Assembly (NCBI RefSeq): GCF_004015795.1
Contig: NZ_ML137221.1
Span: forward strand, 1-64,000
Source: Falsirhodobacter deserti
GTDB taxonomy: Bacteria > Pseudomonadota > Alphaproteobacteria > Rhodobacterales > Rhodobacteraceae
Direction of reading: 5' to 3'
Length of the DNA stretch: 64,000 nt
The notes below the pieces were generated by a model, which saw only the letters and a list, made by a program, of their open reading frames with translations, searched no databases and was not told where the DNA came from. This document shows positions 44,758-53,100 of this stretch, one piece after another (the stretch's first letter is position 1; each line of letters opens with the position of its first letter). A program made the translations under genes and the position numbers.

Positions 44758-46209
44758 ATGACCCTGATTAACCTGCGCATCGCGGGTGCGGAACGTGCTT
44801 CGGACACGCAGCGCACATTCCGCCGCATGAACCCAGTTACTGGTGAGCTGGCCAGCGAAGCCGCCGCTGCAAGCGTGGCGGATGCACGCGCCGCCGCAGA
44901 TGCCGCAGCAGCTGCGTTCCCCGCCTGGGCGGCCCTTGGCCCGAACGCCCGCCGAGCGATCCTGCTGAAGGCCGCGGAAACGGTCGCCGCCAAAGGCGAT
45001 GCCTTCGTTGCGGCCATGGCCTCTGAGATCGGTGCCACGGAAGGGTGGGCGCGATTCAATGTCATGCTCGCCTCCTCAATGCTGCGCGAGGCGGCGTCGC
45101 TGACCACGCAGGTTTCAGGCGAAGTAATCCCTTCGGACAAGCCGGGCTGCCTGTCGATGGGCATCCGGGAGCCTGCGGGTGTCTGCCTTGGCATCGCTCC
45201 CTGGAATGCGCCGGTGATCCTTGGTGTACGCGCGCTGGCCACGCCGCTGGCTTGCGGCAACGCCGTGGTTTTCAAGGCGTCCGAGGTTTGCCCCCGCACC
45301 CATGCCCTGATCGTGGAGGCGCTGGAAGAGGCTGGCCTTCCGCCCGGCCTTGTCAGCCTTGTTACCAATGCCCCCGAGGATGCGGGAGAGATCGTCGGCG
45401 CGCTGATCGACCATCCCGCCATTCGCCGCATCAACTTCACCGGCTCCACCCATGTGGGCCGCATCATCGCGGAAAGGGCGGGGCGGCAGCTGAAGCCCGT
45501 CCTGCTGGAGCTGGGAGGCAAGGCACCGCTGCTGGTCCTGAAAGACGCCGATCTTGATGAGGCGGTGAAGGCTGCCATCTTCGGTGCCTTCTTCAACCAG
45601 GGACAGATCTGCATGTCCACCGAACGCATCATCGTGGTGGAGGACGTGGCCGAGGAGTTCGTGCGCCGCTTCAATGCACGTGCCGCGGAGTTGAAGGCTG
45701 GCGATCCCGCGCAGGGAAAGGCACCGCTGGGCGCCGTGGTCGACGTTCAAACCGTCACCAAGGTGCAGTCCCTGATCGAGGATGCGCAGGCAAAGGGCGC
45801 AAGCGTGACCAGTGCCGGCGCGGCCGAGGGTGTGCTGATGCCCGCGCAGGTGGTGGACCGCGTGACCGCGGACATGCGCATCTATTCCGAGGAAAGCTTC
45901 GGCCCGGTTGTCGCGATCATCCGCGCCAAGGACGAGGCGGATGCCGTTCGGCTGGCAAATGACACGGAATACGGCCTTTCTGCCGCCGTCTTCACCCGCG
46001 ATATCGGACGGGGCATTTCCGTGGCGCGGCAGATCCGTTCGGGCATTTGCCACGTCAATGGCCCAACCGTGCATGACGAGGCGCAGATGCCGTTCGGCGG
46101 CGTGGGTGCTTCCGGCTATGGCCGCTTCGGCGGGAAAGCTGGCATCGCGGAATTCACAGAGCTGCGTTGGATCACCGTGGAAACCCAGCCGGGCCACTTC
46201 CCGATCTGA
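44758..46209 (+). CDS. vdh: aldehyde dehydrogenase, probable vanillin dehydrogenase
   Basis: A 483-residue NAD(P)-dependent aldehyde dehydrogenase. Marks: APWNAPVILGVRALATPLACG, FTGSTHVGRIIAERAG, catalytic-region Glu in LLELGGKAPLLVL, catalytic Cys in GQICMSTERIIV, and EESFGPVVAII. The GQICMST form is usual in vanillin and salicylaldehyde dehydrogenases. With the two downstream genes it would oxidise vanillin or 4-hydroxybenzaldehyde to the acid. It is the first gene of a rightward operon, with GGGAGGA before ATG. Vanillate demethylase genes are not in the window. Confidence 0.88.
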   Translation: MTLINLRIAGAERASDTQRTFRRMNPVTGELASEAAAASVADARAAADAAAAAFPAWAALGPNARRAILLKAAETVAAKGDAFVAAMASEIGATEGWARFNVMLASSMLREAASLTTQVSGEVIPSDKPGCLSMGIREPAGVCLGIAPWNAPVILGVRALATPLACGNAVVFKASEVCPRTHALIVEALEEAGLPPGLVSLVTNAPEDAGEIVGALIDHPAIRRINFTGSTHVGRIIAERAGRQLKPVLLELGGKAPLLVLKDADLDEAVKAAIFGAFFNQGQICMSTERIIVVEDVAEEFVRRFNARAAELKAGDPAQGKAPLGAVVDVQTVTKVQSLIEDAQAKGASVTSAGAAEGVLMPAQVVDRVTADMRIYSEESFGPVVAIIRAKDEADAVRLANDTEYGLSAAVFTRDIGRGISVARQIRSGICHVNGPTVHDEAQMPFGGVGASGYGRFGGKAGIAEFTELRWITVETQPGHFPI

Positions 46210-46316
46210 TGATCGCACGAAAATGACGATTGGATGCAGCGGACTCTGTCCGACTGCGCTGCATCTTCATGCCGGATCACGCCCTGACGTTCCGGCGAAA
46301 GCAAGGAGAAGTTCCC

Positions 46317-47141
46317 ATGGCAAATGATACCGATACCGTCGCCTATGATGTCGCGGATGGCATTGCATGGCTGCGGTTCAACCGGCCTGACAAGCGCAAC
46401 GCCATGTCGCCCACGCTGAACCGTGCAATGATGGAAGCGCTGGACGAGCTTGAATACCGCGATGATGTGGGCGTTCTGGTGCTGACTGGCGAAGGTTCTG
46501 CCTGGACTGCCGGGATGGACCTGAAAGAATATTTCCGAGAAACCCAGGCCGAAGGCCTGAAAGGCATTCGTCGGTCGCAACGCGAAAGCTATGGCTGGTG
46601 GCGCCGCCTGCGCTGGTACCAGAAGCCGACCATCGCGATGGTCAACGGCTGGTGCTTTGGTGGCGGATATGGCCCGCTTTTCGCCTGCGATCTGGCCTTC
46701 GCGGCGGATGAAGCGAAATTCGGCCTGTCCGAGATCAACTGGGGCATCCTGCCGGGAGGTGGAGCAACCAAGGTCGCAGTGGAGCTGATGCCGTTCCGCA
46801 AGGCGATGTATCACGCGATGTTGGGAGAGCCGATCGACGGCAAGACTGCTGCCGAATGGGGCCTTGTGAACGAAAGCGTGCCGCTGGCGCAGCTTCGCGC
46901 ACGCGTGACGGAAGTTGCCAAGATCCTGCTGGAAAAGAACCCCGTCGCGCTGAAGGCGACAAAGGACGCTGTTCGCCGCGTCGCTCTCATGCCCTATGAC
47001 GAGGCGGAGGATTACCTTGTTCGCGCGCAGGAAGCGGCAAATTCGTTCGACGGTGAGGGGCCGAAAGAGGGGATCCGCCAGTTCATCGACGAGAAAAGCT
47101 ATAAGCCCGGTCTGGGCGCATACGACCGCAAGGCAGGCTGA
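46317..47141 (+). CDS. ech: hydroxycinnamoyl-CoA hydratase-lyase (feruloyl-CoA type)
   Basis: A 274-residue crotonase-fold enzyme. The chain follows the hydroxycinnamoyl-CoA hydratase-lyase pattern: DGIAWLRFNRPDKRNAMSP, the oxyanion-type turn AWTAGMDLKEYFRET, WYQKPTIAMVNGWCFGGGYG, and FGLSEINWGILPGGG with the catalytic-region Glu139, then EDYLVRAQ and DEKSYKPGLGAY. It hydrates feruloyl- or coumaroyl-CoA and cleaves it to aldehyde plus acetyl-CoA. In my unaided alignment, the position of Ser123 in the Pseudomonas enzyme is Gly here. The ATG at 46317 is chosen for AAGGAG upstream. Confidence 0.9.
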   Translation: MANDTDTVAYDVADGIAWLRFNRPDKRNAMSPTLNRAMMEALDELEYRDDVGVLVLTGEGSAWTAGMDLKEYFRETQAEGLKGIRRSQRESYGWWRRLRWYQKPTIAMVNGWCFGGGYGPLFACDLAFAADEAKFGLSEINWGILPGGGATKVAVELMPFRKAMYHAMLGEPIDGKTAAEWGLVNESVPLAQLRARVTEVAKILLEKNPVALKATKDAVRRVALMPYDEAEDYLVRAQEAANSFDGEGPKEGIRQFIDEKSYKPGLGAYDRKAG

Positions 47142-47164
47142 TACAGCCGAGGGAGGAGACGAAC

Positions 47165-48652
47165 ATGCGGGAATTCGCAAATCCCGATCCGGTGGCGCTT
47201 CATGCGCGCCTCCGGCCGGAGGCGCTTGCCTGTCTGGACCTGGCAACGGGGCGGCGCTGGACGTATGCGCAGCTTGACGCGGATGTTGAAAAAGCCGTCA
47301 GCGCGCTGAGGGCTGACGGGGTGCGGGCGGGGGACCGGGTTGCCCTGCTGGCACGGAATTCGGCCTGGACGGTGATCCTCCATCAGGCGCTGATCCGCAT
47401 GGGCGGTATCTTCGTTCCGCTGAACTGGCGCCTGTCCCGCGCAGAGGTGGAGGTTCTTCTAGCCGACTGTACCCCGGTTCTTTTGTTCACGGACAAACCG
47501 GAACTGGCGGACGGGCGGGCGGTCAAGGATTTCAGCGCTGCGGTCGATGCCGCAGCGCCCGGGCCGCGCTGCTTGCCTTGCCCGCAGGATACGACGAACA
47601 TGATCCTCTATACCTCCGGTACCTCCGGTACGCCGAAGGGTGCCAAGATCAGTTCGACGTTCCTGCTGGCCACAGCGGTAAACTTCAGCATTCTTGGCGA
47701 GGTGGATACCGACTGCGCCTTCTTGTGCGACACCCCGATGTTCCATGTGATCGGGGTGGTTACGCAGGTTTGGCCTGCATTGCTTCGGGGCGGGGCCGTC
47801 ATCATCTCCAACGGATTTGACCCGGAAAAGACGAATGATCGGCTGGGCGATGCCGATCTTGGCATCACGCATTACTTCTGCGTTCCGCAGATGGCAGAAG
47901 GGCTGCGCCACGCGTCCAACTTCGCGCCGGAACACTGGACGAAACTGAAGGCGCTGTTTACCGGCGGCGCGCCCAATCCGGCAGCGCATATCCACTGGTG
48001 GCTGGACCGCGGTGTGCTGATGGTGGACGGATATGGCATGACCGAATGCGGGACCATTCTTGGCATGCCTGCCTCGGACCGGATCGTGCGTGCCAAGGCC
48101 GGCGCGGTGGGCTTGCCCGGCCCGCTGACGCAGGTGCGGCTGGTGGATGATGCCGGTGCCGATGTTCCTGCGGGCACGGAGGGGGAGGTTCTGGTTCACG
48201 GGCCGAACGTCATCTCCGGATATTGGAACCGGGAAAGCGATGCGCTGACAGAGGACGGCTGGATGCGCACCGGTGATATCGGCCGCGCCGATGCCGACGG
48301 CTATATCACCATCGTGGACCGGCGAAAGGACATGTTCATCTCGGGCGGTGAAAACGTTTATCCGGTGGAAATCGAATCTGCCATGATCCACCACCCCGCC
48401 ATCCGCGAGGTTGCGGTCATTGGTCTTCCGGATCCGCGTTGGGGCGAAGTCGGCCACGCCTTCATCGTGCTTGCTCCAGGTGCGAGCGTGACCGATGAGG
48501 ACCTTGCCGCCCATTGTGCGACACACCTTGCCCGCTACAAGATCCCCAAAAACTTTGTTGTTGTGGATACGCTTCCCCGTACCGCTTCGGGCAAGCTGAT
48601 GAAGCATATCCTGAAGGCCGACGCCGCCCGCGCATTGCAACAGGCGTGCTGA
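47165..48652 (+). CDS. fcs: acyl-CoA synthetase, probable feruloyl-CoA synthetase
   Basis: A 495-residue ANL-superfamily ligase: P-loop YTSGTSGTPKGAKIS, GYGMTECGTIL, the TGDIGRADADGYITIVDRRKD hinge region (split here as TGDIGRADADGYI and VDRRKDMFISGGENVYP), and the C-terminal Lys in PRTASGKLMKHIL. It should activate ferulate or p-coumarate to the CoA ester, the first step of the pathway completed by the two upstream genes. Other aryl acids cannot be excluded. It lies 23 bp after ech, with GGGAGGAG before ATG. Confidence 0.85.
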   Translation: MREFANPDPVALHARLRPEALACLDLATGRRWTYAQLDADVEKAVSALRADGVRAGDRVALLARNSAWTVILHQALIRMGGIFVPLNWRLSRAEVEVLLADCTPVLLFTDKPELADGRAVKDFSAAVDAAAPGPRCLPCPQDTTNMILYTSGTSGTPKGAKISSTFLLATAVNFSILGEVDTDCAFLCDTPMFHVIGVVTQVWPALLRGGAVIISNGFDPEKTNDRLGDADLGITHYFCVPQMAEGLRHASNFAPEHWTKLKALFTGGAPNPAAHIHWWLDRGVLMVDGYGMTECGTILGMPASDRIVRAKAGAVGLPGPLTQVRLVDDAGADVPAGTEGEVLVHGPNVISGYWNRESDALTEDGWMRTGDIGRADADGYITIVDRRKDMFISGGENVYPVEIESAMIHHPAIREVAVIGLPDPRWGEVGHAFIVLAPGASVTDEDLAAHCATHLARYKIPKNFVVVDTLPRTASGKLMKHILKADAARALQQAC

Positions 48653-48657
48653 CGCTG

Positions 48658-48683
48658 CTGCGCATGGTTCAGGCCATGCGCAG
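48658..48683. terminator. stem-loop between convergent fcs and GntR genes
   Basis: CTGCGCATGG-TTCAGG-CCATGCGCAG, a perfect 10-bp stem in the 34 bp between convergent stops. There is no T run on either side. It probably limits read-through in both directions. Confidence 0.6.
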
Positions 48684-48686
48684 ACA

Positions 48687-49394
48687 TCAGCCTGCTGTTG
48701 CGGGCAGGGGGCGACGCCGCTCGAACACACGCCCCTGCGAGGTACGCAGGTGCTGGTGCATCAGGTCACGGGCCATTTGCGCATCACGCTTCATGATGGC
48801 CTGATGGATTGCGCTGTGTTCGGCAAAGACGCGGGAAAGCCCGCTTTCATCACGCTTGACGGAAGCGCCGTGGAACCGCATGCCGGATGCGATATGATCT
48901 TTCAGTGCCTCCATCGAGGTGGCGAAATAAGGGTTCTCGGACGCGATCGCGATGGCGTAGTGGAACTGGAAATCCGCATCCTCGCGGTGCGACTGCCTGT
49001 TCGTTGCGTCGCGCATCAGGTCCAAAGCCGCGGTGATCGCCGCCAATGATGCATCGTCATGCCGCTCTGCCGCGAATGCGGCGGCTTGGGGTTCGATTGT
49101 GCTTCGGAAATCATAGCAGTTCAAAAGGTCGGCCACATTTTCCAGTTGCCCAAACCCGACGGGCTCCTTCAACCCGATGTTGCGCACGAAACTGCCCGCT
49201 CCGCGGCGGGAATATATCAGCCCCTGTTCGCGCAAACGCCGAAGTGCTTCGCGCACGATCGGGCGGGACACCTCGAATTCCAGCGAAAGTTCATGTTCCG
49301 TTGGAAGGCGTTCGTCCGCTTGGTAGGAGCCGGACTTGATGGCCCGCTGCATACGCTCGAACACGATCTCGGGAAGGTTCTTGCGTCCTGTCAT
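48687..49394 (-). CDS. GntR-family (FadR/FCD) regulator
   Basis: A 235-residue regulator: N-terminal winged helix (ERLPTEHELSLEFEVSRPI, then VREALRRLREQGLIYSRRG) and an all-helical FCD ligand domain with the metal-type residues of DADFQFHYAIAIAS and HSAIHQAIM. It is the last gene of the leftward run SBP-aldolase-kinase-GntR and overlaps the kinase stop by 4 bp (49391-49394). It most likely controls this locus from the 52852-53100 region. Its ligand is probably a sugar acid from the pathway; this is an inference. Confidence 0.88.
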   Translation of the reverse strand: MTGRKNLPEIVFERMQRAIKSGSYQADERLPTEHELSLEFEVSRPIVREALRRLREQGLIYSRRGAGSFVRNIGLKEPVGFGQLENVADLLNCYDFRSTIEPQAAAFAAERHDDASLAAITAALDLMRDATNRQSHREDADFQFHYAIAIASENPYFATSMEALKDHIASGMRFHGASVKRDESGLSRVFAEHSAIHQAIMKRDAQMARDLMHQHLRTSQGRVFERRRPLPATAG

Positions 49395-50356
49395 GCGGCA
49401 TCCGTAATCATGCGGGCCAGCGTGGCAAGTGTTTTGCTGTCACCAAAGCCACCCGATTTCGTAACGATGGTCATTCCGTTTGCCCGGGACACTGGCAGGC
49501 CGGGCATGCATTCACCCAGCAGGTCCAGAACTTCCATGCCAAGGGCGTGCAGCACAGCGCCAGCCGTGGCACCGCCCGTGATGAACAAGGTGTCCGTGTC
49601 GATATCACGCAGCCCATGGGCAAGATTGGCGGCCACCTGTTCCGGTGCGACCGATCGGCTGCCTGTGGTTGCCTGAACCACGGCCGGCGCGTGAACCGCA
49701 GACGGGACGACCCCGTTGGGGGCGGCCACTACGGGCCAGTCAAGCGCCGCCACCTGGGCCAGGGTGATCGGATCGCGCGATCCGATGACGAACACGCCTC
49801 TCGGCCCGTTCAGGGGCGCAGGTGCATTGTTCCGTCCTGTCATCTGTAGTGCCAGTGCTTCCGCAAGCCCTCGGGCGCCCACGGGAAGGGCGTTGCCCAG
49901 GGTTGCGACGGCAGCACGCATATCTTCGGTCGTGGCGATATCGGGCGTCAGGCACTTGATCCCTGCAATCTCAAGGGGGATCGGGTGATCCACGCCGAAA
50001 CCGACCAGATGCCCATGGCGCGTGATGCGCCCGAAATCGGGAATCGCGGGGGCAAGAAGCGCGAGCGGGCGGCCGAAGGCAGAGACTTCCGCCGCTATGT
50101 TGCCCTTCATGCGCGAGTCGATCTTTTTCATCAGGCCGACATCCGGCGGCAGGCTTTCCAGCGCCCTTTTCACCGCATCATGCGCCGCCTTCGGTCCCAC
50201 CTCGCGCGAGTTCGTGCTGATCGCGACAACTTCCGCATCAAGCGGAACATTGTGCGGGGAAAGGGCCACCCGCGTCTGCAGGCCCCGCCCGGCGAAGGGG
50301 GCAGCGGCATCAAGGGCACCCGTCAGGTCGTCAGCTATGATGGCAAAGCGAAGCAT
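49391..50356 (-). CDS. compact DUF1537 four-carbon sugar-acid kinase
   Basis: A 321-residue member of the DUF1537 (OtnK/DtnK) kinase family. FAIIADDLTGALDAAAPF is the N-terminal acid-binding motif, LMKKIDSRMKGNIAAEVSA matches the D-threonate-kinase-like branch, and LFITGGATAGAVLHALG with VTKSGGFGDSKTL forms the nucleotide-binding C-terminus. Family members are usually 400-460 residues, so this is a short form, with much of the middle absent. It should phosphorylate a four-carbon acid at O4, the substrate type used by PdxA2 (54258). The ATG at 50356 was chosen over one at 50386 because the conserved N-terminus begins there. Confidence 0.82.
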   Translation of the reverse strand: MLRFAIIADDLTGALDAAAPFAGRGLQTRVALSPHNVPLDAEVVAISTNSREVGPKAAHDAVKRALESLPPDVGLMKKIDSRMKGNIAAEVSAFGRPLALLAPAIPDFGRITRHGHLVGFGVDHPIPLEIAGIKCLTPDIATTEDMRAAVATLGNALPVGARGLAEALALQMTGRNNAPAPLNGPRGVFVIGSRDPITLAQVAALDWPVVAAPNGVVPSAVHAPAVVQATTGSRSVAPEQVAANLAHGLRDIDTDTLFITGGATAGAVLHALGMEVLDLLGECMPGLPVSRANGMTIVTKSGGFGDSKTLATLARMITDAA

Positions 50357-50408
50357 GTCCGGTTCATATCCCAAGGTTTTCGGCACCGGAAGGTTCGACG
50401 TTCCCGGA

Positions 50409-51290
50409 TCAAAGAAGGTCGTATTTGTTCAGGATCTGGGTGATGCGGACATCCTGTTCAGGGTCGGGCAAAAGGGCGGGCTGCCGGCTGGCCCCGACCG
50501 AACGGTCCATCAGGTAAAGCGCGCGCTTTACCAGCGCCGGGGGATAGCCAAGGCCATAGAGGTCCTTGCGGAAGTTGCTGTAGATCTTTTGCTGGTGGGT
50601 TGCCTCTGCCTCGTTGCCATCGTTGAAGGCTGCGACAAGCCGTGCCAGCACATGCGGCATCACGTTGCCAAGGCCCGAGATGCATCCCGCCGCACCGTTT
50701 GCCAGCGACCAGTGAACCAGATTGTCCGGTCCCGAATAGACCGCGAAGCCGAGCTTTTCCTGCCCAATGGCCAGATAAGCCTCTAGCGTTTCCTGTGTGC
50801 CGCCGGAATCCTTGATGCCTGCGATGTTGCCGTGATCGGCCAGCGCCTTTGCCGTTGCAGGTTCGATGTGGTTCTGGGTGCGGGCCGGAATGTCGTAAAG
50901 GAAGATCGGCGTCGGCACGGCATCTGCAACGGCTGTGAAGTGGCGCACCAGTCCATCCTGCGTACAGGCGATGAAGAAGGGCGTGATAACCGCAATCCCG
51001 TCCACGCCGATCCGGTCGAACGCGCGCGCCAGCTTCACCGTCTCGAACGTGGCAGGCATGCCCGCATTGACGATGATCTTGACCCGGCCATCCACCTCCT
51101 CGGCGACTGCCTCAGTCAAGGCTACCTTCTCGTCGAAGGTGAGGGCGGTGAAGTCACCGTTCGTTCCTGCGCACATGATGTTGTTGCCCGCCTGAACCTG
51201 GCGGCGCACCTGCGCGCGGGTGGCGTCGAAGTTGATGGTTTCGTCCTCATTGAAGCAAGTAACGAGGGCAACGAAGGCTTCTTTCTTCAT
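50409..51290 (-). CDS. DapA-family (class I) aldolase or dehydratase
   Basis: A 293-residue TIM-barrel enzyme of the dihydrodipicolinate synthase/N-acetylneuraminate lyase superfamily. The Schiff-base Lys is K160 in NIAGIKDSGG, the catalytic Tyr is Y132 and a carboxylate-type Arg is R137 in FLYDIPARTQNH. The substrate loop is AGTNGDF, unlike the GTTGE of true DapA and the GGSTGE of NanA. It probably cleaves or dehydrates a 2-oxo acid within this catabolic locus rather than making lysine. The ATG at 51290 follows AAGGAAC. It is 52 bp upstream of the kinase gene. Confidence 0.85.
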   Translation of the reverse strand: MKKEAFVALVTCFNEDETINFDATRAQVRRQVQAGNNIMCAGTNGDFTALTFDEKVALTEAVAEEVDGRVKIIVNAGMPATFETVKLARAFDRIGVDGIAVITPFFIACTQDGLVRHFTAVADAVPTPIFLYDIPARTQNHIEPATAKALADHGNIAGIKDSGGTQETLEAYLAIGQEKLGFAVYSGPDNLVHWSLANGAAGCISGLGNVMPHVLARLVAAFNDGNEAEATHQQKIYSNFRKDLYGLGYPPALVKRALYLMDRSVGASRQPALLPDPEQDVRITQILNKYDLL

Positions 51291-51312
51291 CAGGGTTCCT
51301 TCGGAAAAGGGG

Positions 51313-51339
51313 GCAGGGCCGGTGGATGGCCGGACCTGC
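51313..51339 (-). promoter_or_regulatory. intercistronic stem-loop after the binding-protein gene
   Basis: Arms GCAGGGCCGG and CCGGACCTGC (one mismatch) around a 7-nt loop, 15 nt past the binding-protein stop on the minus strand. It is in the same position as the hairpins after tctC, the TAXI gene and gsiB. Confidence 0.5.
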
Positions 51340-51354
51340 ACGCCGCTATGCGGC

Positions 51355-52851
51355 TTATTTGAAGCCGATCTGCGACAGCTGAAGCTGCGAGTTGGTGGCG
51401 ATGGTCGGTTCGAAATCCAGCCGCTTTCCGACACGGGTAAACCCGACGGTGTGGAACAGCGGCACATCTGCGGCGATATCATCGTACAGATAGGCGATAA
51501 GCTCGGACCACAGGCGCGCACGCTCTTCGCCCACGGCGGCTTGGGCGGCGGCGATCATCTCGTCCACCTTCGGGTCGGCGGTGCCGGATTGACGTCCTTC
51601 GGAGTCATATTTGAAGAACATGGTGAAAACGGGGTCACCCTTGTCGTTGTCATGCATCGCCATCAGCATGTATGGGCCTGCATCCGTGGGGAATGGCTTG
51701 GAATAGTACTCCTCATGCGAGGCTACTTCCACGAATTGCAGGTCGATATTGAAACCGACGCCCGTCAGCATCTGCGCGATGGCTTCGCCCACCTCGGTCA
51801 CGCCGGGGAAGTTTCCGTTGCGCAGGATCATCTTGATCGGAACATCAACGGGAACCCCGTCTGCCTTCGCTTCCTCAAGCAAGGCTGCGGCACCTTCGGG
51901 ATCATAGGCGGTGGGCACCACATCAGGGTTCCAGCCGGTGGTCGTTGGCGGCACAAGCGCGGTGGCAAGTTCGGTGCCATCTGCCAGAACCGTGCCGATG
52001 AAGGCCTCGCGGTCGATGCCCATCTTCAGCGCCTTGCGCACGCGGACATCGTTCATCGGCGGAACCGAGTGATCAAGCCGAAGGTAGACGGTTTCCGAGT
52101 TCAGGTAGCTGAAATCCGTTTCCGGGTCGTTGGCATCATTTTGTGAAATGGACGGCGCAAGATCGGCCTCTCCGGTCGCGACCATGGCGGCGCGAACCGA
52201 AGGATCGCTGCGGAACAGGTAGGTTGCAGATGTGACAGCGGGTGTTTCGCCCCAGTATCCGTCGCGGCGCGTCAGCACGATCTGCTGCCCCGGCTTCCAT
52301 TCCGTCAACTCGTACGGGCCGGTGCCGACAGGATTTCGGGTGAATTCGACAGGTGTTTCCTCGGGCACGATCGTGACAAGCGAAAGCAGCAGAGGAAGGA
52401 TCGGCTGCACCGGATCCGCCGTGAAATCGATGGTGTGATCATCGACTACCGTCGCTTCGACAGTCATGCCGCCGAAATAGCGCGGCGTTTCGCAGCTGAT
52501 CTCGCTGCTCATGGCGCGATCGAAGGAATGTTTCACATCGCGGGCATCGAATGTCGATCCGTCCGAGAAGTTGACATCTTCGCGCAGGTGGAAGCGCCAT
52601 CCGTTATCGGTCTGCTCCCAGCTGGTGGCAAGGCGAGGGGTGATGCCTTTGCCGTCGCGGGTGTCGTACTCGGTCAGGGTTTCGCTGATGTTCTGAAGGA
52701 TCACCCGCCCGATATTGGAGCGGGTCGCCATGCACGGCTCGATAAGGTCAAGCTCCTCGCTCAGCACGATCCGGATGTCCGTTTCGGCGGCGTGAACCGG
52801 TGTAAGACTGCTGGCCAGCAATAGGGCAGCCGCCGTCAATGTCTTTTTCAT
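51355..52851 (-). CDS. family 5 ABC binding protein without adjacent permeases
   Basis: A 498-residue periplasmic protein: signal peptide MKKTLTAAALLLASSLTPVHAA, VLSEELDLIEPCMATRSNIG, NFSDGSTFDARDVKHSFDRA, RNPVGTGPYELTEW and VRKALKMGIDREA, all typical of peptide/opine/oligosaccharide binding proteins of family 5. The ATG at 52851 follows GGGAGGG. It is the first gene of the leftward operon with the aldolase and kinase. No permease or ATPase gene lies in the locus, so it must use components encoded elsewhere, such as those at 24029-29290, or be an orphan. Confidence 0.88.
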   Translation of the reverse strand: MKKTLTAAALLLASSLTPVHAAETDIRIVLSEELDLIEPCMATRSNIGRVILQNISETLTEYDTRDGKGITPRLATSWEQTDNGWRFHLREDVNFSDGSTFDARDVKHSFDRAMSSEISCETPRYFGGMTVEATVVDDHTIDFTADPVQPILPLLLSLVTIVPEETPVEFTRNPVGTGPYELTEWKPGQQIVLTRRDGYWGETPAVTSATYLFRSDPSVRAAMVATGEADLAPSISQNDANDPETDFSYLNSETVYLRLDHSVPPMNDVRVRKALKMGIDREAFIGTVLADGTELATALVPPTTTGWNPDVVPTAYDPEGAAALLEEAKADGVPVDVPIKMILRNGNFPGVTEVGEAIAQMLTGVGFNIDLQFVEVASHEEYYSKPFPTDAGPYMLMAMHDNDKGDPVFTMFFKYDSEGRQSGTADPKVDEMIAAAQAAVGEERARLWSELIAYLYDDIAADVPLFHTVGFTRVGKRLDFEPTIATNSQLQLSQIGFK

Positions 52852-53100
52852 CTCATTCCCTCCCAGCAACTGATGAAAGCGGCCCTCCCCGGCCTGGGAT
52901 CACGATGGGAAATCCGGCATCAGTTGTCAACATCATCGTGACTCAGGGTCGGTACCCAAGAAATAAGGATAGCTAAGCAACCGTTATGGCATGATAAAAG
53001 CGTTTAAAGGCTTCGGTTATCATAGAATAAATAACATAACGAACTTGACAACTATACGTCATGAACCGAACGTCAGGCTGTTGCCGGAACGGAGGATTCG
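52852..53100. promoter_or_regulatory. divergent control region with inverted AGTTGTCAA boxes
   Basis: 249 bp between the opposed SBP and BNR-protein genes, markedly AT-rich in its middle. AGTTGTCAA occurs at 52922-52930, followed by CATC, and its inverted copy TTGACAACT at 53045-53053. The first extends to TTGTCAA, which has the GT-N-AC form expected of FadR/FCD-type GntR operators. TTGACA of the second copy could also be a -35 box for the rightward genes. Each copy sits near one of the two transcription starts, so the local GntR protein could control both operons. Confidence 0.55.
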
